Of a stretch of 64,000 nucleotides of DNA, positions 1 through 12,720 are shown one piece after another. The notes under the pieces were generated by a model that searched no databases, was not told the origin of the DNA, and saw nothing but the letters and a program-made list of their open reading frames with translations. Position numbers and translations under genes: made by a program. Origin of the DNA: Megaleporinus macrocephalus (Eukaryota > Chordata > Actinopteri > Characiformes > Anostomidae); contig CM038709.1 of assembly GCA_021613375.1 (NCBI GenBank), positions 33,447,415 to 33,511,414 of the forward strand. The letters run 5' to 3'. Position 1 is the stretch's first letter; every line of letters starts with the position of its first letter.

Positions 1-1019
1 AACAGTCTGTCCTGTTCTGGACCACTGCTTCTCAAGTGTGGAAACTGATTCATCATTAACACACACACAAAAACACACACAATTGACAGCGGTTTCACCA
101 GAACCAATACGACACATCTAATGTATAAATAAATAATGTATAAATAAATAGAGTCCATTTGAGAATCAAAATTACAGCTGAGTTTTAGTTGGAGTTAGTG
201 AGAATTTAATACAAACATGAAAATGAAAAAGGGTGCAGCTCAAAACCCAAATTGCAATCTTGCGAAATCAAAATGTCCAAGAGAGAAAACATAAACAAGT
301 ACAGACAGAACAATCTCAATTTTGTGGCAGATAAATGATACCCTTTAAAAGCCTGGACAAGGGACAAACCGTAAGCACTGGAAACAAATACCCAGTAAGG
401 ACAGATATGATGGGAAAGTAAAAAGGTCTTTCATTAAAGCTGCACCTAAGGGCCTTCAGAATAGCACTCTTCCAGTTAAAACATTTCATTCAGCCTCCAC
501 TATTGATCCACTATTTTCACTCTAAATTAAACTAAGCTGTTTTATACTTAACAAAGCAGAGCTTGACCATTGAAAAACAACTTTTCACACGTGAGTGTGA
601 GAAACATTCTTAAAGTTTAAAGAACTTTAAAAAATGTAATGTTTGGGGATGGCCTCCTTGTGGTTGGACAGGTGACCCAGAAACCACAAGGGCAGGGTTT
701 CATCTTCCAGGTCTAAATGGGTATAGGTTGTGCCTTTGGGCAAGGCATTGAAAAACCTTTTCCTGGTATTGTTGTTCTGCAGGCAATGCTCGGTAAAGGA
801 CTCAATTCCCTTGTAGGATTAATAATGTGCATAACATATCATTATCAATTAAAGGTTCCAAAACCATACATCCATGCCTATACCCTTTTGTATATGTAAA
901 ATATGTTTAAATTAATACATGCCTATTTGGTATGGCATTGTACTGTATGCATCTTAAATGTGCAGTTGACATTAATAAAAAATAGATTTAAAAATGCCAT
1001 TATTACTATAAACATTCAG

Positions 1020-1020
<1 letters not shown>
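1..1020. other. AT-rich intergenic sequence, no gene seen
   Basis: Only a short AC-rich run near 58-82 and a duplicated ATGTATAAATAAATA motif at 120-150. No coding similarity on either strand. Confidence 0.5.

Positions 1021-1083
<63 letters not shown>
1021..1083. repeat. (TA)n microsatellite
   Basis: Uninterrupted TA dinucleotides, about 31 units, in AT-rich sequence. Confidence 0.97.
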
Positions 1084-1085
<2 letters not shown>

Positions 1086-1139
1086 GATATTCAGGTTTTA
1101 CATTTGGACTAGTTATTAGTGTTGATAGCTAGATTTTTT

Positions 1140-1500
1140 CAGAGTCTCTGCCAGCGTAAGACTATCAGGCCTTAACCTGTCCATTGATGCCCTGGCAGTG
1201 GGTGGCAGGGTCCAGTGCATGCTTGCTCTTGCCCGTGGCTGGCATCGGTCCGGGAGATGTGCAGCAGATGAAAGACCGCTGGTGCAGCTGTGAATGCTAT
1301 CAGCCCGCCATCTGCAGACAGAGCACTGCATGTTGGGGTTGTGGAGGAGACAGCAGCTCAATGCTATCGCTGCGGCCATCGGCCAATCGCAGGCAGCAGA
1401 AGAGGCAGCTCTGCACGCGCTCACTGGAGGCTAATTGAGCGTGACGGAGGAGACAGGACATATTGAGTCGCACAGGTGAGCTAATACAGCCCAGCCGCCC
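1140..1500. promoter_or_regulatory. candidate conserved noncoding element (downstream flank)
   Basis: GC-richer, low-repeat island in AT-rich surroundings. It holds E-boxes (GCAGCTGTG), a GGCCAATCGC CCAAT-like motif and a homeodomain-type CTAATTGAGC core. Open frames on both strands have no family similarity. Enhancer role is inference. Confidence 0.3.
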
Positions 1501-2273
1501 ACACATGGTTATGTAAAAACAACAAACGCATACATGAATTTTATTGTGGATGTTTGATGCACTCATAGGGTAAAAATACTGTATTAGGCTTAACACCTTT
1601 TAATCTAATGGTCTACATGGGGTACATAAGTTATGTATCAGTTTCATAGCAGTTACTGAATAATTCCTAGTTGTTACTGAATAACGAGTCTCAACATTAA
1701 TAACTGAATAAAAAGTGCAGATAAAGTTCAAAGGGTTAGGCTGTTTGCTTCACACATCCAAATGCCTTTGTCAGTACAAGTAGGAAACCACGAGATGGGC
1801 TACAGTCTCAAAAATAAAGATGACAAAAGAGTTTGCTCTTTTGCTTCCTCTGGTTTCCTTAAGAACTTTTCTCTTCTTCAGAAATTGTACACTGAACAAG
1901 TTCTTTTGGGAAAGTTTGGTTGATCTTATGTTTAAGAGAAGAACTGAATCTCAAATATTCTTGCTCACATCCCTTCACTGCTTGTCCATCTGTCTTTGCT
2001 CACCCTGACGCACCGTGACTCACCCTTTCTCTTCCTTGAATAGTGAAAGTTAATACTGATGGCAGTGGCTGTCCTAATAAATGACCATTAACCACTAAAG
2101 CCGTGTCTCCGCCCACACAGGTACACAAAACGTTTCTGGTATATTGTAGGTAAAGACTTTTAGTGTCTAGTAACGTTGTGTGTTTATTGACAGACATACA
2201 ACTTTGTTTCACCTAGGCCTGCTTTTGTTATAACCCCTTCCTTACAGTCACTTGCACTGTCACACGAATCAGA
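1501..2273. other. intergenic, nothing recognised
   Basis: Moderately AT-rich sequence without a coding signature or clear repeat. Confidence 0.4.
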
Positions 2274-2400
2274 CTTTTGGCTATTGTTAGAGAATTTGGT
2301 GGGTTTTGTTGTATACAACCTATTGTTGTGATTGGTCAGTCCTTAACCGTCAAAGTTGAACAACAAAACCCACCAGATTCTCTTACAATAGCCAAAAGTA
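2274..2400. repeat. long inverted repeat (about 40-bp arms, 47-bp loop)
   Basis: Left arm 2274-2312 (ACTTTTGGCTATTGT and TGGTGGGTTTTGTTGT) is matched by the reverse complement of 2360-2398 with about two mismatches. It could be a palindromic MITE or a transcribed hairpin; no transposon ends recognised. Confidence 0.85.
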
Positions 2401-2689
2401 TGACTTCTAAAACTGACACAGTGTGTTAAGTAACTAACCAGAACAAAACCAGAAACAGCTCTGCATAATATAATCTACAGCTCTACATAATATATCTCTA
2501 TATGTAGTCTGTTATCAGTTTGGTTTGTTTGTCAACTATAATTCACACAATTCAAACCCAAAAGAGATGCCATTCACACCCAGTTTGTTTAAGAGGCCCT
2601 GCTTCAAAACAGGGTGAGTGTTATTGAGTTGACCAGAAGAGCTGGGGCTATTCCTGGTAAATTGTTTTTTTGTTTTTTTTTTTAACGAG

Positions 2690-3300
2690 CGCTCTGTCTC
2701 TTGAGCTGCACTGCAGCACAAACCTTTAATACCATGAAGAGGCACAATGAGCTCCAAGGCCATCATTATTCTCTATTTTTGCATGGTCGCTAGTGACCAA
2801 CAATCACTGTGGCCCACAGTTTGTAAAAGGCACCATTGGCCACGACTATCCGCAGTACGTGGCTTTCACAGGCAATGTTCAGGAGGGCTATACATAGACG
2901 GACAACCCGAAAGCCCCCAAAGCCTCCATTCCACAGCGGCTTGGTTAACTGGGTTAGGGTGGCTGGAGCTGCGAAGGGTTTCTGAGGCTGCTCTGCTCCA
3001 TCAGCTGTTAACCAATGCAGAATGATCGCCTTGGCGGAAGAGGCCTATTATGTGACAGCTTGCTGATGAATATTGAATATCGCTTGTACAGACAGTCGCA
3101 TTAGAGGGTGACAGTGTGGGTGTGCAGAGGGCGTTTGTGTGTATGTGTTCTTGTGTGTATGCGTGTGTGATGAGGGTTTGAATGGTATGTTGTGGAAGCA
3201 CGAACGCAGTGTAAAGGCAACTCCCTGGGTCGGCCACAGAGGCCTGTTGTATGACACGCAAGAGTGTGCTTCACAGCAGCCGGGGCATGAGGCTCTTGAC
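2690..3300. promoter_or_regulatory. candidate regulatory island
   Basis: Unique, GC-balanced sequence with AACCACAGTT-like Runx motif (CCCACAGTTTG near 2813), ATTGGCCA sites, and TGATGAATATTGAATATCG near 3065-3082. A GT-rich stretch lies at 3130-3170. Conservation not testable here. Confidence 0.28.
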
Positions 3301-3399
3301 GGTTAGTTTAATTGTCAGTATTTTTAGTGATTTATTTACATGCGTGACTTTTTCTGCATGGTGAATCTTTAAAAGCCTTTATTTACTTTGGTTGAAATT

Positions 3400-3660
3400 G
3401 AACACTTTTAGTTTAATATCAGCCTGAGAAAGACAGTACCTGATAAGTGAGAGAGTGACAGCAACGTGTGAGTTTTTAATAAGACAAACAGCGCAGAGCC
3501 AATAAGTGATGGCACTGCAGACCTTATAGTCACGTCCGGCCGGGTGATTAATGTCAAAGGAGAGCCACTGGCACGTCTGAGAAGGTCAATCATTTGTGGA
3601 ATCTGTGTCACTGCATGTTTGAGGGGGAATTAGGAGTGATTGATATTTGCCGAGAATAAT
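3400..3660. promoter_or_regulatory. candidate regulatory island
   Basis: Contains TTTTTAATAAGAC (Cdx/Hox-like), GCCAATAAGTGATGG, GGTGATTAATGTCAAAGG and GGTCAATCATTTG. Dense, non-repetitive TF-like motifs suggest an enhancer (inference). Confidence 0.28.
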
Positions 3661-5329
3661 GGAGCAACTCACAGAACCATGTGTTGCCTTGTGCAGGCAG
3701 AGACAAAAGTGACTTTAACCCTTAACAGTCTGAAGTTTTTTCTGTAGTTGTTTTGCTGTACTGTTTAAAATGAGTTATACGGTATTTAATTAATTACACA
3801 TAAGTAATGAATTATACAACTTTTTTGTTTGTTTCAAAGCCAATATTTAGCCAACTTAGCAAGAATATAAAGGATGATTTTTCTTGCTGAAAAGTATTAT
3901 TGTGCACATTAAAGGTGACTGTATTCTTTATAAAAAAACATATTTAGAGGTGAATTGATTTTTCTTTAGCCAAAATGATGATGAGGTTTAAGCTTGTGAA
4001 AACTTAAGCCAGCCGTTTAATAGTTCTCCTCATTATGTTGTTTGTTCTCCTCCTGACCATGTCACATATTTGCCTGTGTCACCGCACAGAAAAGGGCACA
4101 TTCAATCTCAAAACATTGTGCGTCACTTTGCTACGGTTTCCGAGATAAACAACATGTTTTATTGAAATGGTATGCAATGGGCTTTAAGGTATGGTTTCAC
4201 TCATTTGATGGGTATGTCAGAGGTGTTACCCAATCAGCAGCGACAGGCAGAAGTACAAATGCAGCTGCTGCAGCTTGGAGTACGCAATACTTGACATTAC
4301 AAGAAGAAGTTCATTAATCTGAAAAGTCTTCAAGATGCCAAGAATGTCCTTCTCAGCCTCCATATTTGTAGCAGTTGCGTAACACAACAAGTGTTCACAG
4401 CACCGCTGCTTTAAACATTTCAGTAAACATTTCACTTCATTTCATTGGGGCTGAATGCAGCACAGTCTTTTAATAATACTGATACCAAGTTCTTTTTAAA
4501 ATTAAGACAGTGTGTTTGAAAGCAGTTTTTGTTTTGTTCCTTTGTTATTGAAAGTATACTGCTGATTGTTTTATGTTAATAATAATAATAAAAATAATTC
4601 TAATAAGAATTCTCTTTGTGTGAATATGCATGTAAACTAGATGTAGGCTGCATCTCCTGAAATTGTTAAGAAAGGGGATTAGAAGAATACTGAGAATAAT
4701 GGTGAAACATAAACATACATGTGACACTGTCATAGAAAATTCAAGTCAGTTAATGACATTTCTGCCCTGGTCAACTGTGAGTGCTATTATTGTGAAATGA
4801 AAGCATCCAGAAGCAATGACAGCTCCGTGTATATGCTCTGTTGCATCACTGGGTACAGAGGTAGAAACTGCTTCTGGATCCACTTTCAATATAAGCCCAA
4901 GATCACTGTGTGCAATGGCAAGCGTTGTCTGTTGAGTGGCTGGGGCTGTGGGCAAAGTATGTTGGCACCCATATGTTCTTTAAAGTGATGAATCGCTGAC
5001 AAAAAAATCACTGATAAAAAAGTGTGGCAGATACCAGGAGAGCACTACTGATATTGAAGTTTGATAGAGGAGAGCTAATGGGTCTAAAACTGGTTTTGGG
5101 CTTAATAGTATGCAAGATTTCATATCATTGCTTAATAGATACAATTATTGAGATAATAAGATAATACCAAGACAATAGATAATACCAACATAACAGCAAT
5201 TCAGTCTAATTCTTCCACATTGCACTGATTCCTCAAAGCAACCCCCAACTGCAGGCCTTTAAGTAGGCCCTATCTCTGTATGTGAGTATGTTTGTTTTTT
5301 TCTCATTAACGGATGTATCCTATGTCTCT
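3661..5329. other. intergenic, nothing recognised
   Basis: AT-rich sequence with a short (AAT)n run near 4578-4595. Small open frames show no family similarity. Confidence 0.4.
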
Positions 5330-5560
5330 AGAAAATACTAGAACTGCCATCTTCTGACCCATATGAATTTTGCAGCTTTGTCCTCCTAACGGTCTGTGGC
5401 TGTCAGAAGGCATCAGTGGAAGACATCAGGGTAGTGGGACACCCCGGGACCCCCTCAGGCTCCCCTGCTCTACACACCTGTCACTATGCCCCTGCTGGCT
5501 GAAGGAGAGGGGGGATGTGAGTGCTAGAAGTACTGATGGCATCTAAGTAGTGTCCAGTGT
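5330..5560. promoter_or_regulatory. candidate conserved noncoding element
   Basis: Compositionally distinct unique block (ACTGCCATCTTCTGACC, GGGACACCCCGGGACCCCC, CTCCCCTGCTC) in AT-rich flanks. The CGGGACC part is unusually GC-rich for this flank. Function unknown. Confidence 0.28.
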
Positions 5561-5599
5561 GAATTCCTCTGTGATCTTCAACTAAAACCTGTATAGACT

Positions 5600-5740
5600 G
5601 TAAACCTTGTCTTTAAAATGATGCCATAGAAAAAACTTCTTTTGGTTCACTCCACTTTTTTAAAGAAGAACATTTTTTGAAAATGTGCAAACATGAAGAA
5701 CCCTTTTAAGGATTAAAACACCTTCACATAAGTTGAAGTG
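5600..5740. repeat. relic of a dispersed AAGAACCCTTTT-type repeat
   Basis: AACTTCTTTTGGTTC, AAAGAAGAACATTTTTTG and GAAGAACCCTTTTAAGG resemble motifs at 15440-15545, 58190-58270 and 59245-59280. This suggests a common short interspersed element in this genome. Confidence 0.4.
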
Positions 5741-5880
5741 TCTAGCCAGTTCTTCCTCTGAAAATGCTCTTTGCTATTAATGTGATTTTTTAAGCATTAA
5801 CTAATATTACTCCTGAAAATCAGTAACAATTTGCTCATTCCACTCTTTCTTTGGGACACTGAGCTTCTCAAGTTCTCAGA

Positions 5881-5920
5881 TTTACATATAAGCTGCACAA
5901 TTTACATATAAGCTGCACAA
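5881..5920. repeat. perfect tandem duplication of 20 bp
   Basis: Two adjacent identical 20-bp units, TTTACATATAAGCTGCACAA, at 5881-5900 and 5901-5920. Confidence 0.97.
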
Positions 5921-6839
5921 TCGCTAGCCTATGAAGGACCAACTGTGTGAAGCATTTAAATATAGCTCCAGGTTATTGGTATTTCACACCTTGGTTCTAT
6001 CTCAATTAATAAACCAAAATTAATAAACCAATTAATTAACCATTAATAAGCCAAAAACCTATTGGAGGTCTTAAGGAATGTATTTGAACAAAGTGTCTGG
6101 CAGATTTTTTATCTAAATGATAAAAAGATATTTTCTCTCATAAAATGATTTTAAATGTCACTACATTATTCCAAATTGTTGCACGTGGCTAAGCATCCAT
6201 AATCAGTGCAAAACACAAACTAAAACAAAATTGTCTGTACTGTACAGATATGCTGGAGTAAGCACCTGCAGTTTTCTTTCATATCACAAAACTTCATGGA
6301 GGTATTCTCATGAGCAAGACCACTGCCTGAAATGAAAAATGAAAACAGAGCGATTTTGAATAATGCTCTTCCTCGGCTCGAAAAGTGGTGTGTGAGTGTC
6401 TGATGCTTTTGTGTTTGTTCATGTTTTTGATGGATGAAATCATTACATTTCCCCTCATGCATGTTTGATGTTCCAGAGGCGATTAGTTATTCCGGGATTT
6501 AGAGAAATGCGGTGAGTAATATATTTTTAATCGCAGCAGCTGTTTGGCCTCTTATATTGAATACTGTGCTCCACACTTGATACTGATTAAATCAGACAAA
6601 TCAAACACAGTGCACCAAGTAGCTATTTTTACTGTAAATAATTTGTTGAGTGCCTACCTGACCACTATAAAAAGAGGCTTCAGGTTTATACACTCATCTT
6701 TACATGATTATATTGGAATAGATCAATTTCAGTAAAGAAAAACCATAAAATCAAATCACAGTTATGCTTTCGCAAGTCTGCTGATCTGAGACTTGTCCTC
6801 TCATGTGGAGTAAAAGTCTTCTTGTGTACGCCAAAAGCT
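5921..6839. other. intergenic, nothing recognised
   Basis: AT-rich, with repeated AATTAATAAACCA units near 6004-6055. No coding signal. Confidence 0.4.
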
Positions 6840-7140
6840 ATTTCTACTTTCGTCGTCACGCTAATTGAGGGCGCCCATCAAAGAGAGTCTTTTTTGACGT
6901 TCATGCTCGGTTGGGGTAATTGAATGCTTGCTCATGAGTGCTGATTGGGTGTGTGCTCATGTGAGTGTTGTTGTTTGGTGCATTAACACTGGCGTACGAC
7001 ACTCTGATACAGGCCAGTGACAGATGCCCTGCTTTAGCCTAGCATCCCTCGGGAGGTCATTGCCACATCTCTCGTTTCTCTCCGTATCAGTCTCTCACTC
7101 ACATGAGGGCCACGGTCTTAATTGAGGTACGTATAGCAGA
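6840..7140. promoter_or_regulatory. candidate homeodomain-rich regulatory element
   Basis: Contains GCTAATTGAGGGCGCCC, GGTAATTGAATG, TGCTGATTGGG, GCATTAACACTGG and CTTAATTGAGG. Repeated TAATTGA cores in a unique block suggest a developmental enhancer (inference). Confidence 0.35.
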
Positions 7141-7559
7141 TCAAATGAAGTAATGTTGCTTGTTTATTTCTTTATTTTATTTTTTATGTTAGCAGAAAGC
7201 ACAAAAAAGCATTAGCTAGGTTATTTTCACAGCTGAATGAATGTGCCGGTTAGAGGTATGGTCCTTTATTTTATTTTTTTTCATCTGTTTAAATTCATTT
7301 AAAATTATGCTATGGATTTAAGGCTGTCAGTGACAAATAAAGAAATATATTAATTTCTGGTCACACTGGATGGAGAGAGAGACGGCAGCAAAAGGAAAAG
7401 AGGAAAACGCAAAGAGAAAAGGCAAATTAGGAGGGTGGGGAGGAAGCCCACGCTGGAGAGAGTGCTCAGGGTATTAGCGTGTTTATCAGTGTGTGTATTA
7501 ATGCGTGGGAGAGAGATGAAGAGGGGGGGTGTAATGAGACAGCGTGCCAACGGGAGACC

Positions 7560-7780
7560 ACAGGTGTGTGTTTGCGCTCCACCCCACTGAATTCTGGGTA
7601 ATAGCTCGCATTGGTGCACCTGCGTCCCTTGCCGCCCCCTTACTCTCACCTCTAATGGCCCCTAATCGTGCTGCCATCAGGCCCTAACACCCCAACAGCA
7701 GTGCCCTGGCAGCTGCCCCTGCTCTGCCGCCAGAAAGCTGTCAATCTCCCTTCCTCCTCTCTGTCCATCACATATACACC
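7560..7780. promoter_or_regulatory. candidate conserved noncoding element
   Basis: GC-rich unique block with GGTAATAGCTCGCATTGG, CTCTAATGGCCCCTAATCG and GGCAGCTGCCCC (E-box CAGCTG). TAAT cores in GC-rich context differ from the flanks. Confidence 0.33.
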
Positions 7781-10700
7781 AGAGGGATGGCCATTCACTA
7801 CATGTTGAAGAGCTAAACTATGTAAAGAATGTAGAATTGATTATTAGTTTATAGTAAATGTATCACTAATATTTGTTTTTTGAGTACATTCTATTCGGAC
7901 TCGAGTATCTTCTAAAGCATCATTGGAGTGTGGATGCATTAAGAGGAAATCGTCCGGAATGCACCAGAACCCGGTTCAAAGAGAAAAAGTTGCTCAGCTC
8001 AGAATTGGAAAACCTAGAAAATTACGTATAGCTGTTTTCATCTGTTTTTCTAAGTGTGCATGTCCTGTGAACACATCTAAAGTTAAGGCTACAGGCCATT
8101 CGGCCAATAGAAAGTCACAATGCTGCAACAGGGTCCACCGACCATGATGGTTTTGCTTTCTAATGTTTTTAAGTCTTAGTGACGTTGGCTTAGATGAATA
8201 ATGATCATTATGAAATGATTTTTGTGTTAATGCGGCACAATGTAAGATCCGACTTTAATGATTAGCTTTTAATGTGAGCCATTCATAGCTAGATAGATAT
8301 CTAAATATAAAAACAGCCACTTACTGAACATCTTGGGCAGTTTAGAGGTGATTTTGTATCTCTGAAGCAATATTAGTTGTTTGGCAATTTGCTTTGCTAT
8401 CTCTGCGTTATTGAAAATCAAGGATTCCGGAGTTCATTCATTAAAAATCGATACTCTGTTTTTGAGAATTTATACAGTATCACAAGACATCAAATTGCGA
8501 AACACAAGTCTTCCTTATTTTCAACAACAGTGATATGTTACAAGTTTAAAGTATGGAAATAAACCTAATTACACAGAACTTGTGAATGGATTTTAAATAG
8601 TCTTTTTTTTTTATTTTGACTAATCAAAAGCAACCAAACATCCTCATGCAGCAACATCACAACCAAATAACTGGCAGGCTGATGTATTTGGACTAAACTT
8701 TTAAGTTTTAGGCCAGAAAAAGTATTTGCTGCTCAGAAAAAATGTTGTGTGTTTGTTATTACATTACTTAGATGTGAATTCAAGCAGGACTGTTTTGACT
8801 GAGGAGCTCTTAGTTTGACTAATCATAGGAGGTAATATACTCTGGAGTTACTTGTTAAAATTACTTGTTAAAAGACATGTTCAAACTACGGACATAGCAG
8901 ACCTGTACTGGATTAAAAGCATGGCTGTTGTTGGTAAACACTCAAATTCCACCACATCCCCAGGTAATACTAATCCCGCTCAAATAGGGCTTAACACTAA
9001 AGTGTATAACACGTTGAATTTAATGCCTGTGTCGCCGACCTTGACAAGGCAGTGAACAAACTGTCATGATGTGGATAAAAACTAGACTACATTTACTAAG
9101 GCTTTAGTGATTATCAAAAACAATGGACAATGCATATTTAAACTGGACTTGGAGATCATGGATCTCATCAATTATTACTTATCCAGCTTGAATAGGAGCT
9201 AAAGGCTCCAAATGTTCCAATAATCAGTGATCAAAGCACTAGAAAAGGATGTGAATGGCAAACAGAGCTACACTGTTCTTTAGCTCAAGAAAGGACACAC
9301 ACAGATATAAACAGATCAGAAAACAGAAATCAGAAAATAGCTCTGGCCACACAGCTCTCTGTTACACACAGTGCGACATCTAAACCCTTCCCTCAGCAAC
9401 AATAATGGGTTTTATTGTGTCCCCTTAAAGCCCTCAGCCACATGGGCCCCTTGAGCTTCCTTACACGCACTTTTCTGTGGTCTAAAAATTATAAACAGAC
9501 AACACAGTGTCACAGGCAAATATTCATTCTCAGTAAAGCACCAGGAAGTCCTTAGAGGTACAACATGGATGTTATTAGAGCTAAATTACAAAAGAAATGA
9601 ACATTGTTTTACTATTCGCTATATGAACGTCAATGTAATAAATCTACCATAGAAAAAGTGTTTGGAACAAATTGAAAACTCTGAGGAAGAGCAGTGCGTG
9701 AATGTTTGCAGAGACAATAGAAATTTAAGCCGTCAGTGGGAAAACTGTCCCAGTCATTATGGATTTTTATCTGATTTAAGTGCTGTAGGTCAGAGGAAGT
9801 GTTGAATCCTATTGCTGCTGCTTTGTGAATGACATCCACATGTTATCACAAAGGATGAGCACAAACCACTTCCTACTGAGAGAGACTGAGTGCTACACAG
9901 ATGGTCTCTAGGACGTGACACCCTGCCTATATCTACAGTGTGGAGATGGGGAAGGTTTGAGAACTAAAGAGAAAGCAGTGCTGAGTTGAGAATTAATTGT
10001 CAGTTCATGTAACAAAATTCTAAGAAGTCTTCAATGTCTTGTGAGCTGAGTTAGTTTTACCAGAGGATGTTCTTCAATGTAATTTGTATGGGATTTTGCT
10101 GATACTTTGTCTGTGCAATGGGGCAGACAGACCTCCTCAGCTTGTAAAGCCAAAGCATTCTTACATAACCAAATTGTAATTAGCAGGTATTTTCAGTTGG
10201 GTTAGTCACTGACTAGTAAATTTACCAAATGTAACGAAAGCAAAACAGCGGTAGTAATAATTATGACTAAAAGTAGCTGATTCAAGTAGAAAAATTAAAT
10301 AAAGTCCTTAATGTAGTTTAATCTTTGTACCTTCTCCCAGACACCACTGAGATCAGATGTGAAGACACAGGATACTAATGCTACTCCAAAAAATACTGCC
10401 TTTCTTTTCTTTGTATAATTACTGCAGACATTAATATGTTTCAGCTGGTAATGATTATTTTTGCCCTAACTGATGCTATGAGTAACTCTTCATTTCTTAA
10501 ACAGCTATGTGGGAAGACGTATCCCGTGGTCGCGGAAAAATGGTACTATGTTTCAGAGGAATCAAATGATTGTCCTGCCTCAGGCAAAGAAAACAACGAA
10601 GGAAAAGCTGAAGTGACTGGAATTGGCCTCTGAACTGTCCAGTGCATTGTTAAAACCTAAAAGTATAGTACAAGTTGAATGACTAAAACGCTTGGCGAAG

Positions 10701-11490
10701 TGGACAGTAGAACTGCTTCGTTTAACAGTAATAGTAAGAGCTTTTCCACACATACAATGCAATCAGAACTTAAAGGTCTGGGATTTAACAGCTGTGAGGC
10801 TGTAAGAAAACCACTTTCAGAAAAAAAGGTTTTAATTTGCTAGGGAGCATAAAGACATGGCTCTGGAGTAGTTGTCATTTGGCCTGACCCTATTCGCGAG
10901 TGATTGAAATGTGAGGGTAAGAAGGGAAACTCAAGAAGCAACGCACATATAATGCATAGCGCCCACTGTACAAGCCTCAGGAGGCAGCGTTACAGTCTGG
11001 GGTTGCTTCAGTTGATCGAGTTTAGGCTCAGTAATGTTATGTGGTAATAATATGTCAGGCATTGCTAGCACACTTGATATAATAAAGTTATATAATAACA
11101 AAAGCTTGGGTTAAGGAACATGAAACACATTCTTTCTTCAATCAAACCCATAATAAATTCACATCCTTACCTTCCATTCACATGATGAAGCTTTCGCAGT
11201 TCTCATTACCACCCCATCTCCTCCCTTTTCCCTAAATTATTCCTACAATTATTCCTACCACAGTTATGAAAACGTGGTTTCTAGCTCCAGAATTTGAATT
11301 AGAATTCCAGCTAACTTTTCCCTATTTCCACAAGTCTCAGCCCTCTCCTCCAACCCCCTCCCCAACAACCACCACCACCGTCTGAAAAAAATAAACTCCG
11401 CTAATAAAGTCAAGAAACAAAAAATTATACGACAAAAATGCAACAAACAATAACGTCTGTACAACATACACAACTTCTTAAGCAAAATAA
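7781..11490. other. intergenic, nothing recognised
   Basis: AT-rich unique sequence. Short open frames, including one at 10436-10633, show no family similarity or splice context. Small local duplication TTACTTGTTAAAA near 8848-8872. Confidence 0.4.
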
Positions 11491-11499
11491 GGTTCCTCC

Positions 11500-12000
11500 T
11501 TCACTCGCGTAAATGTTTCCCTTGTGAGCGCAAATGTGAAATTCACGAGCACAGAAAGAGAACCCGCACGCGCAATTTTCATAAACACCGCTTAAACCGT
11601 TATTTTTACCTCCTTTAATGCTTTTTTTCTTTCGCGATTTGATATTTTTGGGGGGGGGGGGGGTTCAGGGGGGTGGTTTTGACAGTTTGGGGGCGGAACC
11701 TGGGCTTCCATCGTGACTCAGCAAACTAGCTGGCAAGTGGTAGCCTAGCACTAGCTAGCTGTTTCTCGAGCTACGGTGGCCACCGCCGTGGAAATTATCA
11801 TACAGTTAAGCCCGCCCACTTAGAGGGAAGATATGATTGGTCAGTTTTACTGTTATTTGAAATTGGTGTGGCGCTGAATTAAAACTGCCTGGCCCCCTCT
11901 GTAAATGAACAGCGGGATCACCAATCACCAACATTCTGCGGATGCATCACAGTCCTTATAGGGGGAGACACAGGCTCACAGGCTTCCACTTAACCCCTCA
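11500..12000. promoter_or_regulatory. promoter-like segment with G-run and CCAAT-type boxes
   Basis: Locally more CpG than its surroundings (CACTCGCGTAAATG, CCCGCACGCGCAATTTTC). A run of 14 G at 11650-11663 is followed by GGGGGG and GGGGGCGG, giving quadruplex potential. ATTGG/CCAAT boxes occur at about 11836, 11863 and 11931. No ORF or splice site is tied to it. Could start a noncoding RNA or be an enhancer; orientation unknown. Confidence 0.3.
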
Positions 12001-12094
12001 TTTTCCAACACAGATTGAATAGACATGTTTAAATGATTTATTTGCCTATATTTTTGTAATTGTTTAGATGTTGATGGTCAAACTGTAAAATTAT

Positions 12095-12099
<5 letters not shown>

Positions 12100-12137
<38 letters not shown>
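12100..12137. repeat. (AT)n microsatellite
   Basis: About 19 uninterrupted AT units. Confidence 0.97.
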
Positions 12138-12139
<2 letters not shown>

Positions 12140-12439
12140 GTCATGTGCATAGTCATGACATCTTGCATTTATATTATTTGCATGTAATGCAAATGATTGT
12201 TTGTCTCAGCGATTGTTTGTCTAAACGTAGTATTTTATATATTTGGCAAATAAGGATTTCTCAAATAAGGATTTTTCATTGGTGCATAGTTTGCCACCTT
12301 GGCCTACTGTGTTCATACCAACTGTGTGGTATCAGGGAAAGAAGAAGAGAGAACTTGTGCTTGGTCACCCGAGCCGTCAGCCCAGATCAGAAACACATCA
12401 GCTAGAAAACAAACTGGGCTACATTCCTCTCTGGGTGGT

Positions 12440-12720
12440 CTGAACCCTGCCGCAATGGCAGAACGTAGCCTGACTCGCATCCAGCAGCTAACGGATGCAG
12501 CAGAAGAACCTTGCCAGCGCTACAGTTTCATATCAAGACCCCTCCAGCTCTCCCAACACCCTCACCGCTGTTGAAAAATCCTCCACTTAATGACATCCAG
12601 CCACAAACCTGGAGGAAAGAAAGGGTTAATTGAGCGAATAATAAGTTCAATTAGGAGATTGAGGGACTGGCGCTGAATGAAAACCAGAGGACACCGCTGC
12701 AAGCTGCTCTTGGAAAGGAG
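12440..12720. promoter_or_regulatory. candidate conserved noncoding element
   Basis: Unique block with CAGCAGCTAACGGATG, AAACCTGGAGG, GGGTTAATTGAGCGAAT and GTTCAATTAGGAG. The GGTTAATTGAGCG core echoes CTAATTGAGCG at 1431. Confidence 0.33.
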
